DNA of 64,000 bases from Cryptomeria japonica (Eukaryota > Streptophyta > Pinopsida > Cupressales > Cupressaceae): assembly GCF_030272615.1 (NCBI RefSeq), contig NC_081412.1, positions 26,318,501 to 26,382,500 on the forward strand, written 5' to 3'. Below, piece by piece: positions 1 to 12,579 of this stretch. A program made the position numbers and the translations under genes. Under the pieces are notes generated by a model. The model worked only from the letters and a program-made list of their open reading frames with translations. It ran no database searches and was not told where the DNA came from. Positions within the stretch are counted from its first letter, which is position 1; each line of letters begins with the position of its first letter.

Positions 1-1520
<1,520 letters not shown>

Positions 1521-1589
1521 TTGATACAATGACGTCAAAATCATATGGCTACAAAATCACATGAAGGTGTCTACATCATCACATACAAA

Positions 1590-3556
1590 AAAAACTAATA
1601 AAAAAATGGATCCAAGAGAGCTATGATGAAGACCCTCCCTCAGAGTCGACGGGCCTAGAAGGAATCTAAGCACTCGACGGTCTAGCCCTTGGACGATCTC
1701 GACAACCCCCTCCCACAAACCTTGTTGGTGGTGTTGGTGGTCCAATCACACCTCCCCTATAATCCCTCTGTCCCTCACGACCTACCTTCATGGAGCGAGA
1801 TGCCCATCTGTAACACCCTGCTCTGAGGTGAGGTGGCACTGCTGACTCATACAGACTCTGCCAGTAGTTGATCTCCTCCCTTTCTCGAATGCAATAAGTA
1901 TATCCTGACGTAGTGTCTCCTTGTAAGGTAGCCCTTACTATCCTCAACACATCCTCCACAACTATGTATCATTGGATGGTTGTGTCTCTCTCACCTATAA
2001 TCTCCTAGATTTGTCACCTCAATCGAGTCACCTCTCTCTCGAGATCGTTGATCTCATCGGCTTGTCCCTGTGTGATCTCCCTAAGCATGAGTAGCTCATC
2101 CTCCTCCTCATCTCCTCTAGCTCCTCCCTCCTCCTACCTAACCTACTATGGGGCATCCTATGCAGGCCTATCTTGTCCCTATCACTGTTCAATTTGTCCC
2201 TGTCCACCCTGTACTTGAATCTAAGCAACCTATAGCAGTTGTCCCCCTCTACCTCTCAGTGGCCTTGGTGGTTTGTCTTCCTCTCCATCCCCTCTCTCTC
2301 CTTGCCCTCCATACCTTTTTCCTCCTTTGCCCCTAACAACCCTCTTGGCCCGTTCTCTCTTTTCTCACCTTCGTCGTCCATCCTCATCCTCATCATCATC
2401 CAATTCTGGAGTTGGCTCCCTTGGGCCTGTCAATCGTGGAAATGGATATGCTACAAAATAGGCTACATACTTATCTTCCATACTTGCATCAACTACATTG
2501 GGTAGGATATCCCATGATAGTGGTACCATCTATTGAAACTGAGTGAGAGGTACATCATATGACAAAATCGGCCCCCAATGGACCTACTCTCTCACTGTCC
2601 AAGCAAACTTGCTCGAACCCTATGGCATCTGCCGAACTCGACCAAACTATCTCAAAACCCTATCAACAAGATGTCTATCCAAAATGTATAGGGTTTGCCC
2701 GATGAGATACCTATTATGAAAAAAAATGGTAGCTCTTTGGCATCCTCCTCCCAGGTCTCACAATCTAGATATGGCCTCCAAGTAACACTATCCACACCAT
2801 CAAATAGTCATTGCCAATGCTCTAGCTTCCCAATCTGTGGCTTAGAAATGATCATAGAATACATATGTACATAGGCCGCCCATGAACCCTGAATCTAAAG
2901 TGGATCAACCTCCTTACAATAATGTGCTCATAGGCCCAGACTTATAGAAGTGTAACCCCACATCCCAAACTGCAATCACCAAGGTACACAAATTAATGGA
3001 GCTTGTGGTATAAGTGTGCTAAAATGCATTGCCCCCATGCAAACTTAGTCCTCTCTATCAGTAGGATCTCTGGTGCTTTCTCTCACTCTATGACCAATCC
3101 ACGTGTAGCTCTGTCAGGACACAAGAACCCGTTGATCACCCCTCCCACCACTGCTGCCAATGTCTGTTTGTTGGTGTACACAACCTCCCATCTCAAGTGT
3201 CCTCCCCTTAGCTCTAGCTCTGAGTCTCTAAAGACTCATCGTAGTGTGTCTACATCTCCCTCCCTGTCATACACAAATAGCTCTCTATGTATGGGTATCT
3301 GTAGTATCCTATAAACATCCTCCAAGGTGATTAACATCTCGCCAATTGACAAACGAAATGTGCATGTCTCAGAGTGCCATCTCTCTACAAGAGCAGTCCA
3401 AAGTCCTGGGTTTGCCCAAATCTCAGGCATATACATGATGTGTCGTAATCTCATAGCCTCGATCATTGCATAATCATCGATAGTCAAGTTTGTTCGTAAT
3501 CTCTGAGTCATCAAGAACCTCTCTTGGGACTCAATTTGGGGTAGGTGCTCTTGCAT
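1590..3556 (-). pseudogene. Plant mobile domain (PMD)-like protein, decayed
   Basis: The longest open part (3,556-3,236, ATG start, 106 codons) contains ALVERWHSETCTFRL and GEMLITLEDVYRIL, which match my memory of the plant mobile domain family (aminotransferase-like PMD proteins linked to transposons). Similarity continues in shifting minus-strand frames to about 1,600, including a stretch with KPQIGKLEHWQ and WRPYLDCETWEEDA near 2,850-2,740. Many stops and frame changes make it a pseudogene. It lies antisense to the LTR element whose polypurine tract and 3' LTR are at 4,711-4,719. That layout suggests a PMD gene carried in antisense between pol and the 3' LTR. Family assignment is good; function (possibly silencing-related, as for MAIN/MAIL proteins) is not implied for this broken copy. 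Confidence 0.7.
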
Positions 3557-4710
3557 CCAAACAAATTGATTGTATCAATTATAGTAGTACTCATGTCTAT
3601 CACATAGTGTTGCTTACCCTATCCTAGCCTAGTGGTACCTATGTCTATCACATGGTGTTGCTCATCAGGCTCTATCCTAGTGCTTATGTTTATCACATTG
3701 CACTTGATCCTATCTTTCTAGAGCACTCACTGGATTTTATCAATTCAATGACTAATCCTATATTCAACTTAGCAAACCTATCTATTTTAGGGCACCAGTT
3801 GAGTGAATCCTCTCAACAACTTATCCAATTGGCGATGCATGTCTATCACATGGTTGTCGATTCTGGCCTAGCTTTTAGTTTGTCTTTCCTAGGGTAACTG
3901 TTGAGTGAGTCCTCTGAGCAGCTTATCCAATTGACAACATATGTTCATCATAGAACTGTCAATTTTGGCCTTCTAAGACATAAACATGATTTTATTTCAC
4001 ACAAATGTATTTTAGCAACCTAAATGAGGTTTTATCCTACCTATACGTTCCTTTATTACCTAGATGTGCTTTCTCAGTGCAGACATGACACTACTTAACA
4101 TAAACACGCTCTTTCTACACATACATTATCCACTAATCTAGACGCGCTTGTAAGACATAAATGCACACATATGACTCATAGACACGATTAGGTTCATAGA
4201 TGCATGCATACCCAACGCATACGTGCTTGTGCATTGCAAACGAACCCTAACATGACCTAGACACGTTCAGAACTATTTTTTACCGATTCCACGTTTTTGT
4301 TTTCCTAGCCTACAAAGTGCATTAAATGAACAATAAATGCAAAAGCATTGAGCAAGGCCGACATACTTACCGACTCACCCATGTCCTCTAGCCACTCGAA
4401 ACATCAGAAAAGATCAAATCAATGAACTCTGACTGCCATCTCTCCTAGACTATTGACTGCTCTCCAAGTGCTCTTCTCTAATCTCTTCAGTGCTATGGAT
4501 GCAAATGAGGATTTTTTCCCTATGGTCTGATATATAGGTTGTGTAACACTAATTCATCGTGTTAATCTCCCACTTCTCGTTGATCCCTTTTGAGTCAATT
4601 TTTCACCAGTGTGACCTTGTCACTCTCTATCCTTCACCTTTTTAGCCTTTGTTTCTTATCGAGAGATTGTTTGTGATCTTTTTCAAAAAAAATAAATCAT
4701 CCAATCTCTT
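3557..4710. other. 3' internal spacer of an LTR element
   Basis: No coding potential was recognised. The tract runs from the start of the antisense PMD remnant to the polypurine tract at 4,711. It carries scattered ACGTG/CATACACG-type words between 4,080 and 4,260 but no clear tandem unit. Confidence 0.4.
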
Positions 4711-4718
4711 GAGGGGGT
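4711..4718 (+). other. Polypurine tract of an LTR element
   Basis: GAGGGGGT lies directly before an LTR start (TGTATATGGTG at 4,719). This is the expected second-strand priming site and fixes the orientation of the element to the left as +. Confidence 0.7.
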
Positions 4719-5300
4719 TGTATATGGTGAAAAATGATGGTGATAACTATTGTAAAACCATAAAGATCCAACCACAATAAAAACCCTAGTTCTACAACCA
4801 AAAATTCACCATACACCAATGAAGATACCTAAGAACATGCAAATCAACAAAATAAACAATATTACCATTCGCATGTCAAGTAGGGTTTCAATCTCCACTG
4901 TCTCCTATCTCCATCGATCTTGTTTATTATACTTGCTCTCAGATTTTATGTGTGCACAAGAGCTCGACAAAGAACGAATTGTGGTTGAAGTAGCTTGATT
5001 GCAAGAAGTCTTGATTGCATAAGATTGATTATCTGATTAGGGTTGATAATGAAGGAAGTATCCTCTTATATAGAAGACACTTTAGGAATGGAGGGATAAG
5101 ATTAAAATGTGAAGAGGATAAATGGTCGGCTAAGATTAAAGGGTAGGTAGAAGAAATAATAAAATAGTGAAGGGGGTAGGTAAGAGAGGATTAAGAGATA
5201 ATCAACATATGTCATAGAAGAAAAAACTAATGAATTAATTAAATAAATAAAGATTTATTTAATTAATAGAAGAAGTGGAACCAATCAAATAAATCAAGTG
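4719..5300 (+). mobile_element. LTR (family B), truncated 3' LTR
   Basis: It begins TGTATATGGTGAAAAATG and follows 61,651-62,446 closely in order and content (for example AGGAAGTATC-CTTATATAGAAGACACT near 5,055-5,090, a likely TATA region, and one A/T palindrome at about 5,235-5,268). The 61.6-kb copy is 796 bp. This one loses its last 200 bp or so where it meets the chromovirus LTR at about 5,300. The right edge is approximate. Confidence 0.8.
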
Positions 5301-5733
5301 CAATGTAAAACAAGATTAAACATGTAAATCCACCAGGTCGGCCTCCACAAAATCCAAAGGAAGAAGTTTGGTTTAGAGGGAAGTTCGACCAACACAAGCC
5401 AAGGAACATTGGAATCAATGATTTGGGGCTCTACAAGCTACAAAAAGGATCTGCAAGATTCACCAACAACAAATAGGCCCAAGCGATTCTGGTGTTCCAA
5501 GCCAGAAAACTGTCTCGAAATCCAGAAGCGATAACTTACCGAAAAAAGATCTAAATGTCCCATGGCTCAGGAATAAGGAAGATAATCATGTTCACAAGCA
5601 AAATCCAACTCTGCAAGATCTAGTGAGCAAATACAAGAAAATGCAGAAAGAAATGTTGAAATAGAAAACAAACTGAAAAGAAATATTTTTGGTTGATGCA
5701 AGATTGCCAAGAACCGGGGATGCTCCCACATTA
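5300..5733 (-). repeat. Chromovirus 3' LTR, truncated
   Basis: It aligns with 12,130-12,574. The inner edge reads, on the minus strand, TAATGTGGGAGCATCC against TGATACAGGAGCATCC in the other LTR, so the usual TG end has become TA. About 330 bp at the outer (R/U5) end are missing. Confidence 0.8.
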
Positions 5734-5779
5734 GACATTCGAAGTTGTTGAAAAAAAGTGAGTCTCTCACTTTGCTAGG

Positions 5780-7145
5780 GTTAGAGGAAAACCAAGGTGG
5801 TCCACCTCTCCCTGAGAAATATAAGATGAATCTTCAACTAGTCTTCCCTTCCATTTCACAAGATACTCCATGTACTAATTGCTCTGGGTGCTACACCCAA
5901 TTCTACTATCCAAAATGTCTTCAATCTAATCTGGTTCCTTCTAGGGCAACTGCTTCTCCAAGTCTGCAATATTGTCTTCATTTAATTATAAATCATGGTA
6001 CTAATGTAGGTCTACAATATTGAATATAGGTGAAATACTCAAACTATCTGGTAGCTCCACTTCATATGCATCTCTAGAATTGAATTTCCTTGAGATCTTG
6101 CAAGGTCCAAACTTTCTCATCTGCAACTTGTTATAGGTTCCAATTGGAAATATTTCTTTTCTTAGATACACCATCACTTCATCACCAACTTCAAATCCCT
6201 TATGTCTTCTCTTCTCATCTGCTTTTTACTTATACTTGTTGTTCATTTCCTCCAAATGTTGCTTAACCTGAATATGTAAGGCCTTCATATGATCTGCAAA
6301 TTCTTCTGCCTTTGCACTTCTCCTGTCTTCATTACTGATATCCCTCAATTCTGATATACCTCTAGGGTGTGCTCTGATAACAATCTCAAAAGGTGTTCTT
6401 CCGGTACTCATGTTTACTGAATTATTGTAGGCAAACTTTGCTTTTGCAAGAATCAAATCCTAACTTCTGGTTTTCTCTCCAACTAAGCACATCAATAAAT
6501 TTCCCAAGCTCTTGTTTACTACCTCAGTCTGTCCATCAGTTCGTGGGTGAAAAGTAGAACTGAATTTCAAATCTGTCTTTATATTCTTCCAAAGTGTCCT
6601 CCAAAAATAACCAACAAATTTGGTGTCTATGTCTGAAACTATGCTCTTAGGTAGTCCATGTAATCTCACAACCTCCTTGAAAAATAGGTCAGCTATATGC
6701 ACTATGTTAGATGTTCTCTTACAAGGTATTAAATGAGCCATCTTTGAGAATCTATCCACTACCATAAATATAGAATAATTTCCTCTCTATGTCTTAGGCA
6801 ATCCAAGTATGAAATCCATGCTTATGTCCTCCCAAGGTCTCTCTGGAACTGTCAAAGGTTTATACAATCCCACATTCTAACTACTAACTTTTGCAACTTG
6901 ACAAATTCTACAGCTCTGGACAAATTTCCTGACATCCTTATGAATCTGATGCCAAAAGTAATGTTCACTCACCAATGCTATTGTTTTGTCAATACCAAAG
7001 TGTCTAGCTAATCCTCCAATATGCTTCTCCTTTATCAGATTCTCCCTCATAGAACTCTTAGGTATACACAACCGAATTCCTCTGAATAATATCCCATCTT
7101 GAATGAAATAATCCAACCACTGACTTCTATCTACCTTAACCGGTT
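5780..7145 (-). pseudogene. Chromovirus integrase plus chromodomain, broken
   Basis: This is the C-terminal part of the pol polyprotein, which would insert element cDNA into the host chromosome. Segment 7,116-6,877 carries the zinc-binding HHCC module (H-x-H spacing around KHIGGLARHFG and CRICQ). Segment 6,765-6,460 carries the DDE core (MVVDRFSKMAHLI, then FHPRTDGQTEVVNK). Segment 6,456-6,226 continues it (KFAYNNSVNMSTGRTPFE). Below that, in shifted frames with stops, come a GPF/Y-type region and a chromodomain around 5,940-5,790 (EYLVKWKGRLVED, then DHLGFPLT). In chromoviruses this module is thought to steer insertion to marked chromatin. At least two frameshifts and several stops are present. 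The N-terminal edge abuts the solo LTR at 7,151. Confidence 0.9.
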
Positions 7146-7150
7146 CTCTA

Positions 7151-8565
7151 TGTTGGTATTTTTAGTTTGTTGGCATTTTGCATATAGATTGCATTAATGA
7201 TATGTTGTCATTGATGTCAATTGAACCAGTAATGGTATTTATGTTATTGTTGATATTGTTGTTTTTGATATTGGCTAGTAACCAGTAAGAAGAGCTTTGT
7301 GGAAGATGTTGTAAACTGATATGTTAAGTTTGTGAGTTGAACCGGTAAACCAATGTAAAGAATTAAACCTTTCTATGCAACGTAACCGGTAAACCCTATC
7401 AGTTGTTAAACCCTAACCGATCAAGTTTTTTGGTTTATTATCTGATGAGTGGTAATGATGGAGACATGTGTGATCATTGTATGAGGATAAGTTCAGATTG
7501 TTTTGGCGCATTTGTTTGTTATCTAGGGAAGGAGCAAAGTGGATTGCATCTAATGCATAGCGCGTGATGAGTTACAAAGTCCGATGAAGCGGTGATCATG
7601 GAGCGGTTGGAATTATCTCGAAGAATGTGAAGAGATTGTTATGATTTATAAATGGTCAAGATTGTACCGACTTGTGTGTAATCTTGATGATGAGAATTAG
7701 GTTTTTGTTGTGTTACTGACCTAATTGATTTGTATTTAAGGTCGATGAAGTTGTTTGTAAAAGTTGTTGGCAAGATTGGTAGAAACCTGTTGAGTGTGTA
7801 GTTGCCTAGCCGGTTAATGGATCTGCACTTTGAGTAAAGGTAGATTGAAGCTTAAAAGGATCTGATCAAGCAAATGTAGTGTTATTCAGACATATCAATA
7901 AAACCTATCGTTTTCTAACAATTACAACAGAAGTGAAATCCCTTAGCCGGGTAAGCTCTAACAAGCTTAGTTACTTATTAAATCCTCTAACAAGGTGGTC
8001 CATTAGCTTGGATTCTTAAATCCTCCAACGAGGTTACTCCTAACAAGATATTGTGCTTTTCATCAAGGCATATTTGTAAATCCCTTAACCAGGTGATTCT
8101 TAACCGGAATTAGTTCTTAACAGGACTTATTGTAAAACTTTAACACCTTGTGAGTCTCATCTCGTTGTGGTTTTTACCTATTTGGGTTTTCCACGTATAA
8201 ACATTTGTGTCAAGTGGTGAATGTTTTTTGTGGTTATGATCTTATTTGTTGATTTAATTAACATCTGATAAGGCGTGATAACTAGAAGCATTGAGAGATG
8301 AATATGTTGAGATATGATTAAACATTGTTGATGTTTACACGATTGGAGTTGTTTACTGTTAAGTTGTCATAACAGTCAAACCAGTTGATGTCAAGTATTC
8401 TTATGAATATTGATCTTAACTGTGATATGTTTACTTTGTGTGATTGAATTTGTGTTTGGGAACTTTGTATTATTTTTTTAGTATACTAATTCACCCCCCC
8501 CCCCCCCCCCCCTCTTAGTATTCTACCAGATACTTATTCTTTCATCATACCATCACTCTACAGGC
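7151..8565 (+). mobile_element. Solo Copia-type LTR, 1,415 bp
   Basis: It starts TGTTGGTATT, ends CCATCA, and is flanked by the direct repeat CTCTA (7,146-7,150 and 8,566-8,570). Removing the LTR and one CTCTA restores the integrase-side reading frame of the host chromovirus without loss. It shares the TGTTGGCATT opening, the TTGTCATTGATGTCAA block, the short 'aaccgggt' blocks, the TTTCCACG motif and a TTCACCCCC tail with the Copia LTRs at 49,275 and 55,383, so it is a relative of that family. No internal region remains, implying LTR-LTR recombination. Confidence 0.92.
8493..8512. repeat. Poly-C run of about 20 bases
   Basis: The TTCACCCCCC tail common to these Copia LTRs has expanded here to a homopolymer of roughly 20 C. 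Its exact length may be unreliable in sequencing. Confidence 0.85.
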
Positions 8566-8570
8566 TTTCC

Positions 8571-10180
8571 AAGGTTTGGCAAAATCCGAGTCATCATCAT
8601 ATAAGGTCTTTAACTCTTCAAATCCTAATATTGTCACTCTCATCTTTGTTAGCAAATTCCTCCTTCTATTCAAAGAATCAACAACTTTGTTTGACTTTCC
8701 ACTTCTATGCTTCAACACAAAGGTGTAACTCTGCAAGAATTCTACCCATCTCATATCTCTGATTCAACTTACTCTGACTGTTCAAATAGGCTTGATGATC
8801 GGTATACAACACAAACTCCTTAGGAAACAAGTAATGTCTCCACTTCTTAAAGGCTTGAATTATGACATAAAATTCCTGATTATATATTGAATATCTCTTT
8901 CTTATATCATTCAACTTCTCACTGAAATAAGCTATTGCTCTCCCTTCCTGACTTAATCCTGCTCCAATTGCGTTCCCACTTGCATCACAGTCCACTTGAA
9001 ATACCTTGTTGAAATTCAGTAAAGCTAACATAGGCTGCTTAGTCACTTTCTACTTCAACAATTCAAAACTCTTATTTGCTTTGGTTGTCCACTTAAATTC
9101 CTTCCTATCTCCTCTCATTGTCTTGGTCATAGGGCTACAAACTGAACTGAAATTTATGATAAAATTCCAGTAGAAACTAGCCAATCCATGAAATGATCTC
9201 ACCTCTCTAATGCTTTCTGTTGTAGGCCATTCAACTATTGCTTTTACCTTTTCAGGGTCCATCTTCAATCCATCCATAGATATCACGAATCCCAAATAGA
9301 CTAACCCTTCCTTCATGAAACTACACTTCTTTAGATTTATCAACAACTTCTCTTCTCTCAACCTCTGCAAAACTTGTCTTAAATGCAACAAATGCTCCTC
9401 TTTTGTCTTACTGAAAATCAGAATGTCATCTAAATATACAATAACAAACTTACCCAAGAATTTCTTCAATACCTCATTCATCAATCTCATGAAGGTACTA
9501 GGTGCATTAGTCAATCCAAAAGGCATCACCAACCATTCATACAATCCCTCATTTTTTTTTAATGATGTCTTCCACTCATCTCCTTCTTTGATTATGATAT
9601 GATGATATCCACTCCTCAAGTCTATCTTTGTGTAGTATTTGGCTTCACTCAAACAATCCATTATGTCATTCATCCTAGGTAAAGGAAACTAGTACTTCAC
9701 CATGATCCTATTTATTGCTTTGAAATCGGTACACATTCTCCATTCTTCTTAGGTGCTAACACTGCTGGTACTACACAAGGACTCAAATTTTCTCTGATCA
9801 AACCCTTTTTCAACAATTCCTGCACTTGCCTATTCAACTCTTCATTCTTTGTCGGTGTCATCCAGTGTGCAACTTTGTTAAGCAAACTACCTCTAGGAAT
9901 CCGGTCCATGCAATGACTGATACTCCTCACAGGTGGTGATCCATCACATATATTATCTGAAATAATATCCTCATACTCTGTCAACAACTCCTTTATCTCC
10001 TTCGGTTGTTCTTCTTTATGCTTTGGGTTCCCAGTCTTCTTAGGAACTAAGGCAAAACACACATTTTCATGTCTCATTACATTCAAGAATTTCCTTCCAT
10101 CCATCAAATAGATTCTAGCATTCATACATACTTCACTCTTCAGGAGCTCCTCCAAGGGTAATAAGGTTTGTTTCATCCCA
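8571..10180 (-). pseudogene. Chromovirus reverse transcriptase and RNase H
   Basis: This would copy element RNA into DNA and degrade the RNA strand. From high to low coordinate: the RT N-terminal region (10,180-9,712; LLKKGLIRENLSPCVVPA), RT fingers and palm (9,673-9,050; [25 protein letters not shown], the catalytic YLDD in [14 protein letters not shown], and [14 protein letters not shown]), then RNase H (9,046-8,571; VDCDASGNAIGAGLSQ, AIAYFSEKL, YTDHQAYLN). The segments lie in different frames, with a stop between the RT N-terminus and palm and another between RT and RNase H. The RNase H end stops exactly at the solo LTR target site. Confidence 0.93.
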
Positions 10181-11698
10181 TTTGCTACAATTAGTGTATA
10201 TATTCTTTCTTTCATCATGTATTGCTTGTCTATCAAACTGCCAAGGTCTACCCAACAAAAGGTGACAAATATCCATAGGCATAATATCACACAAAACTTC
10301 ATCATGATAATTTCCAATTTTTAATTTTACCAAGCATTGCTCACTTACTAACAACTTATGATCATCTTGAATCCATGCTATTTGATAAGGCTTAGGGTGT
10401 TTAAATCTTTCCAACTTTAGTTTATTCACCATCTCTTCTAAAGCAAGGTTATCTGAAATACCACTATCAATAACTACTTTACAACACTTACTAGATACCT
10501 TACATCTGGTCTTGAACAAATCTCTCCTTTGCAAGGGATCTTCATCCTCTCTGAAAAGACACAAATCTCTCCTCATCATCAACAATTCTCCATCTTTTGG
10601 TTTGTTAGTTGATCCGGTGGGGCTTTCTTCTACCAATGTTGTTCTCCCAGTTTTCTCTGTCTTCTTACATTCGAAAGCATGATGTCCTTCTCCTCCATAC
10701 TTAAAGAAAGTTCCTATAAACACTCTCTTCTCTTGTCTTCTATCATCTTTTCCAAAACCCTCATTCCGGTAACCACCAGGTTCTCTTCTCTGATAGAAAT
10801 TTTTGTCATCCTTCCGGTATGAATTACCTTCTTTGCTTACTTCCTTGTCCTTGTTATGATCTGTACAGGTTCCTCTTCCTCCTTGAAATCTTCCTCCAAA
10901 AAACCTTCCACCTCTACCTGTTTGTCCTTGCTCATGTCTTTTGTTCAACTCCTCTTCTACTTTCAGAACATATTGGTAAGCTTCTTCGACACTCTGCAAC
11001 TTGATCAAACTGAGTTCATCTTGTATAGACATCCACAATTCATTCAAATATCTCGCAACTTGTTCTATCTCATCATCGACATGTCCAGATATGATATTCA
11101 ACTTGTAGAATGCTTTAGTATGCTCCTTCACACTTGATTATTTTTGCTTCAAGTTCTGTAACTTCCAAAACAAATTTACTTGGTAATCAGCTGGCATGAA
11201 CTTTGATTTCAACTTGGATACCATCCACTCCCATGAATTGATCTTCTCCTCACCTCTCCTCTATCTATCAACCTACAAATGTTCCCACCAAAGAGATGTG
11301 TGACCTTTCAACCGAGTACAAACATATTTCACCTTTCTTTCTTCCGCGGTGTTCTCAAAATCAAAGTACTTCTCCATCTCCAAGATCCAATCCATTAATT
11401 CATCCGAATCCAACTTTCCATCATACTCCAGTGGGGTAAAATGTGGTTTAGTGTTTGCCCCACTCAAAACCCTCAAAACCCTCTCTTCATTTAGATCAAT
11501 CGCCAGTGGATTTGCTTCTTGTTCTGCCAGTGCTTCTTCTTTTTCATCTTCACTCACATCTTCAATATGTTGCCCACTTCTCTGGGTTGTCTCAATGACT
11601 TCTAATTGGGTTGCATTTCCTCCCAACATTTTCATCAAAGTAGGGTCCGCATTCCCATGCACTCCACCATTCCAATTTCCTCTTCGCATCATCTCCAT
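10133..11698 (-). pseudogene. Chromovirus gag and protease, broken
   Basis: Gag (nucleocapsid) starts near 11,698 and contains the retrotransposon-gag core ending LKGHTSLWWEHL. It breaks around 11,270-11,135 and resumes to about 10,640. The nucleocapsid zinc knuckle near 10,690 reads FFKYGGEGHHAFEC; the first two Cys are missing, so it could not bind zinc normally. The protease region near 10,475 has VVIDSGISDN, an aspartic protease site with Ile where Thr or Ser is usual, and LLLGRPWQFDRQ near 10,240. The protease frame runs past the beginning of the RT frame, indicating a frameshift at about 10,180. Confidence 0.88.
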
Positions 11699-11788
11699 GC
11701 CAGCCCTCTACAGCTGCAGGTCGGATCCATAGTCTGCCACCCCACAACAAAATCTTTAGGACAACGCAATAGCCAGAACAAAATCTCA

Positions 11789-11799
11789 CTCTGATACCA
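11789..11799 (-). other. Primer binding site, initiator Met tRNA type
   Basis: On the minus strand this reads TGGTATCAGAG, complementary to the 3' end of plant initiator Met tRNA. It is two bases from the LTR edge at 11,802, where minus-strand DNA synthesis would begin. Confidence 0.88.
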
Positions 11800-11801
11800 C
11801 T

Positions 11802-12574
11802 TGGTGTAGTCACGGTTAGGAGGGACCTCAATGAGCTCTATCTGGACCGTGCAACAAGAGTAAACACAATGAAAGCAAGACAATATGATGGAGGCAATGC
11901 ATAACTGAATGAATTAGATCATGAAAATAGATTACATATAACCGATAACATCCGAGCTACAAGATTCGATTTACTAGCCCGCTACATACATGCTCAATCA
12001 CAGTCGGTCAACACTGGACCTCTAAATCTTAAGATATATCTTTTATATTCTCTTTGATAAGTCATGATGCTCAAATACATTGATTTATATGGTCTAAAGA
12101 GATCCAGGTGGGTCCAAGAGGGATCAAATGCCGAAGAACAAGATCAAACATGTAACACCACCAGGTCGACCTTTGCCAATAAAATCCTCTAGAAAATCCA
12201 AAGGAAGAAGTGTGGTTTAGAGGGAAGGTCGGCCACAAGCCAAGGAACATTGGAACCAATGATCTTGGGCTCCACAAGCTAAGTAAAGGATTCACAAGAT
12301 TCACCAACAACAAATAGGCCCAAGCGGTCCCGATGTTCTAAGCCAGAAAACTGTCTCAAAATCTGGAAGTGATAACTTGTCGAAAAAAGATACAAACATC
12401 CTGTGGCTCAGGGATAAGGAAGATAATCATGTTCACAAGAAAAATATAGCTCTGCAAGATCCAGTGAGCAAATGCAAGAAAATGCAAAAAGAAATGTTGA
12501 AATAGAAAACAAACTGAAAAGAAATATTTTTAGTTGATGCAAGATTGCCAAGAACCGGGGATGCTCCTGTATCA
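11802..12574 (-). repeat. Chromovirus 5' LTR, 773 bp
   Basis: Read on the minus strand it starts TGATACAGGAGCATCC and ends CTACACCA, next to the primer site. Its start matches the solo LTR at 45,996 (TGATGTAGGAGCATCC). The outer edge falls inside the LINE, where the sequence changes to LINE-like coding at CCCAC. Confidence 0.88.
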
Positions 12575-12579
12575 CCCAC

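Larger units (their letters stand above)
5300..12574 (-). mobile_element. Ty3/gypsy chromovirus, decayed, truncated 3' LTR
   Basis: Direct repeats of the same LTR lie at 5,300-5,733 and 11,802-12,574. Between them, read on the minus strand, come primer site, gag, protease, reverse transcriptase, RNase H, integrase and a chromodomain, the order of Ty3/gypsy chromoviruses. A solo Copia LTR (7,151-8,565) splits RNase H from integrase. Frameshifts and stops occur throughout, so it cannot encode its own movement. On the right it sits inside a LINE. On the left its LTR is cut at a junction with another LTR. Confidence 0.93.

Noticed and set aside
1666-2505. Several overlapping open frames on both strands
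   Set aside because: They are shadows in a low-complexity C/T-rich part of the decayed PMD region; the minus-strand PMD reading explains the best of them.
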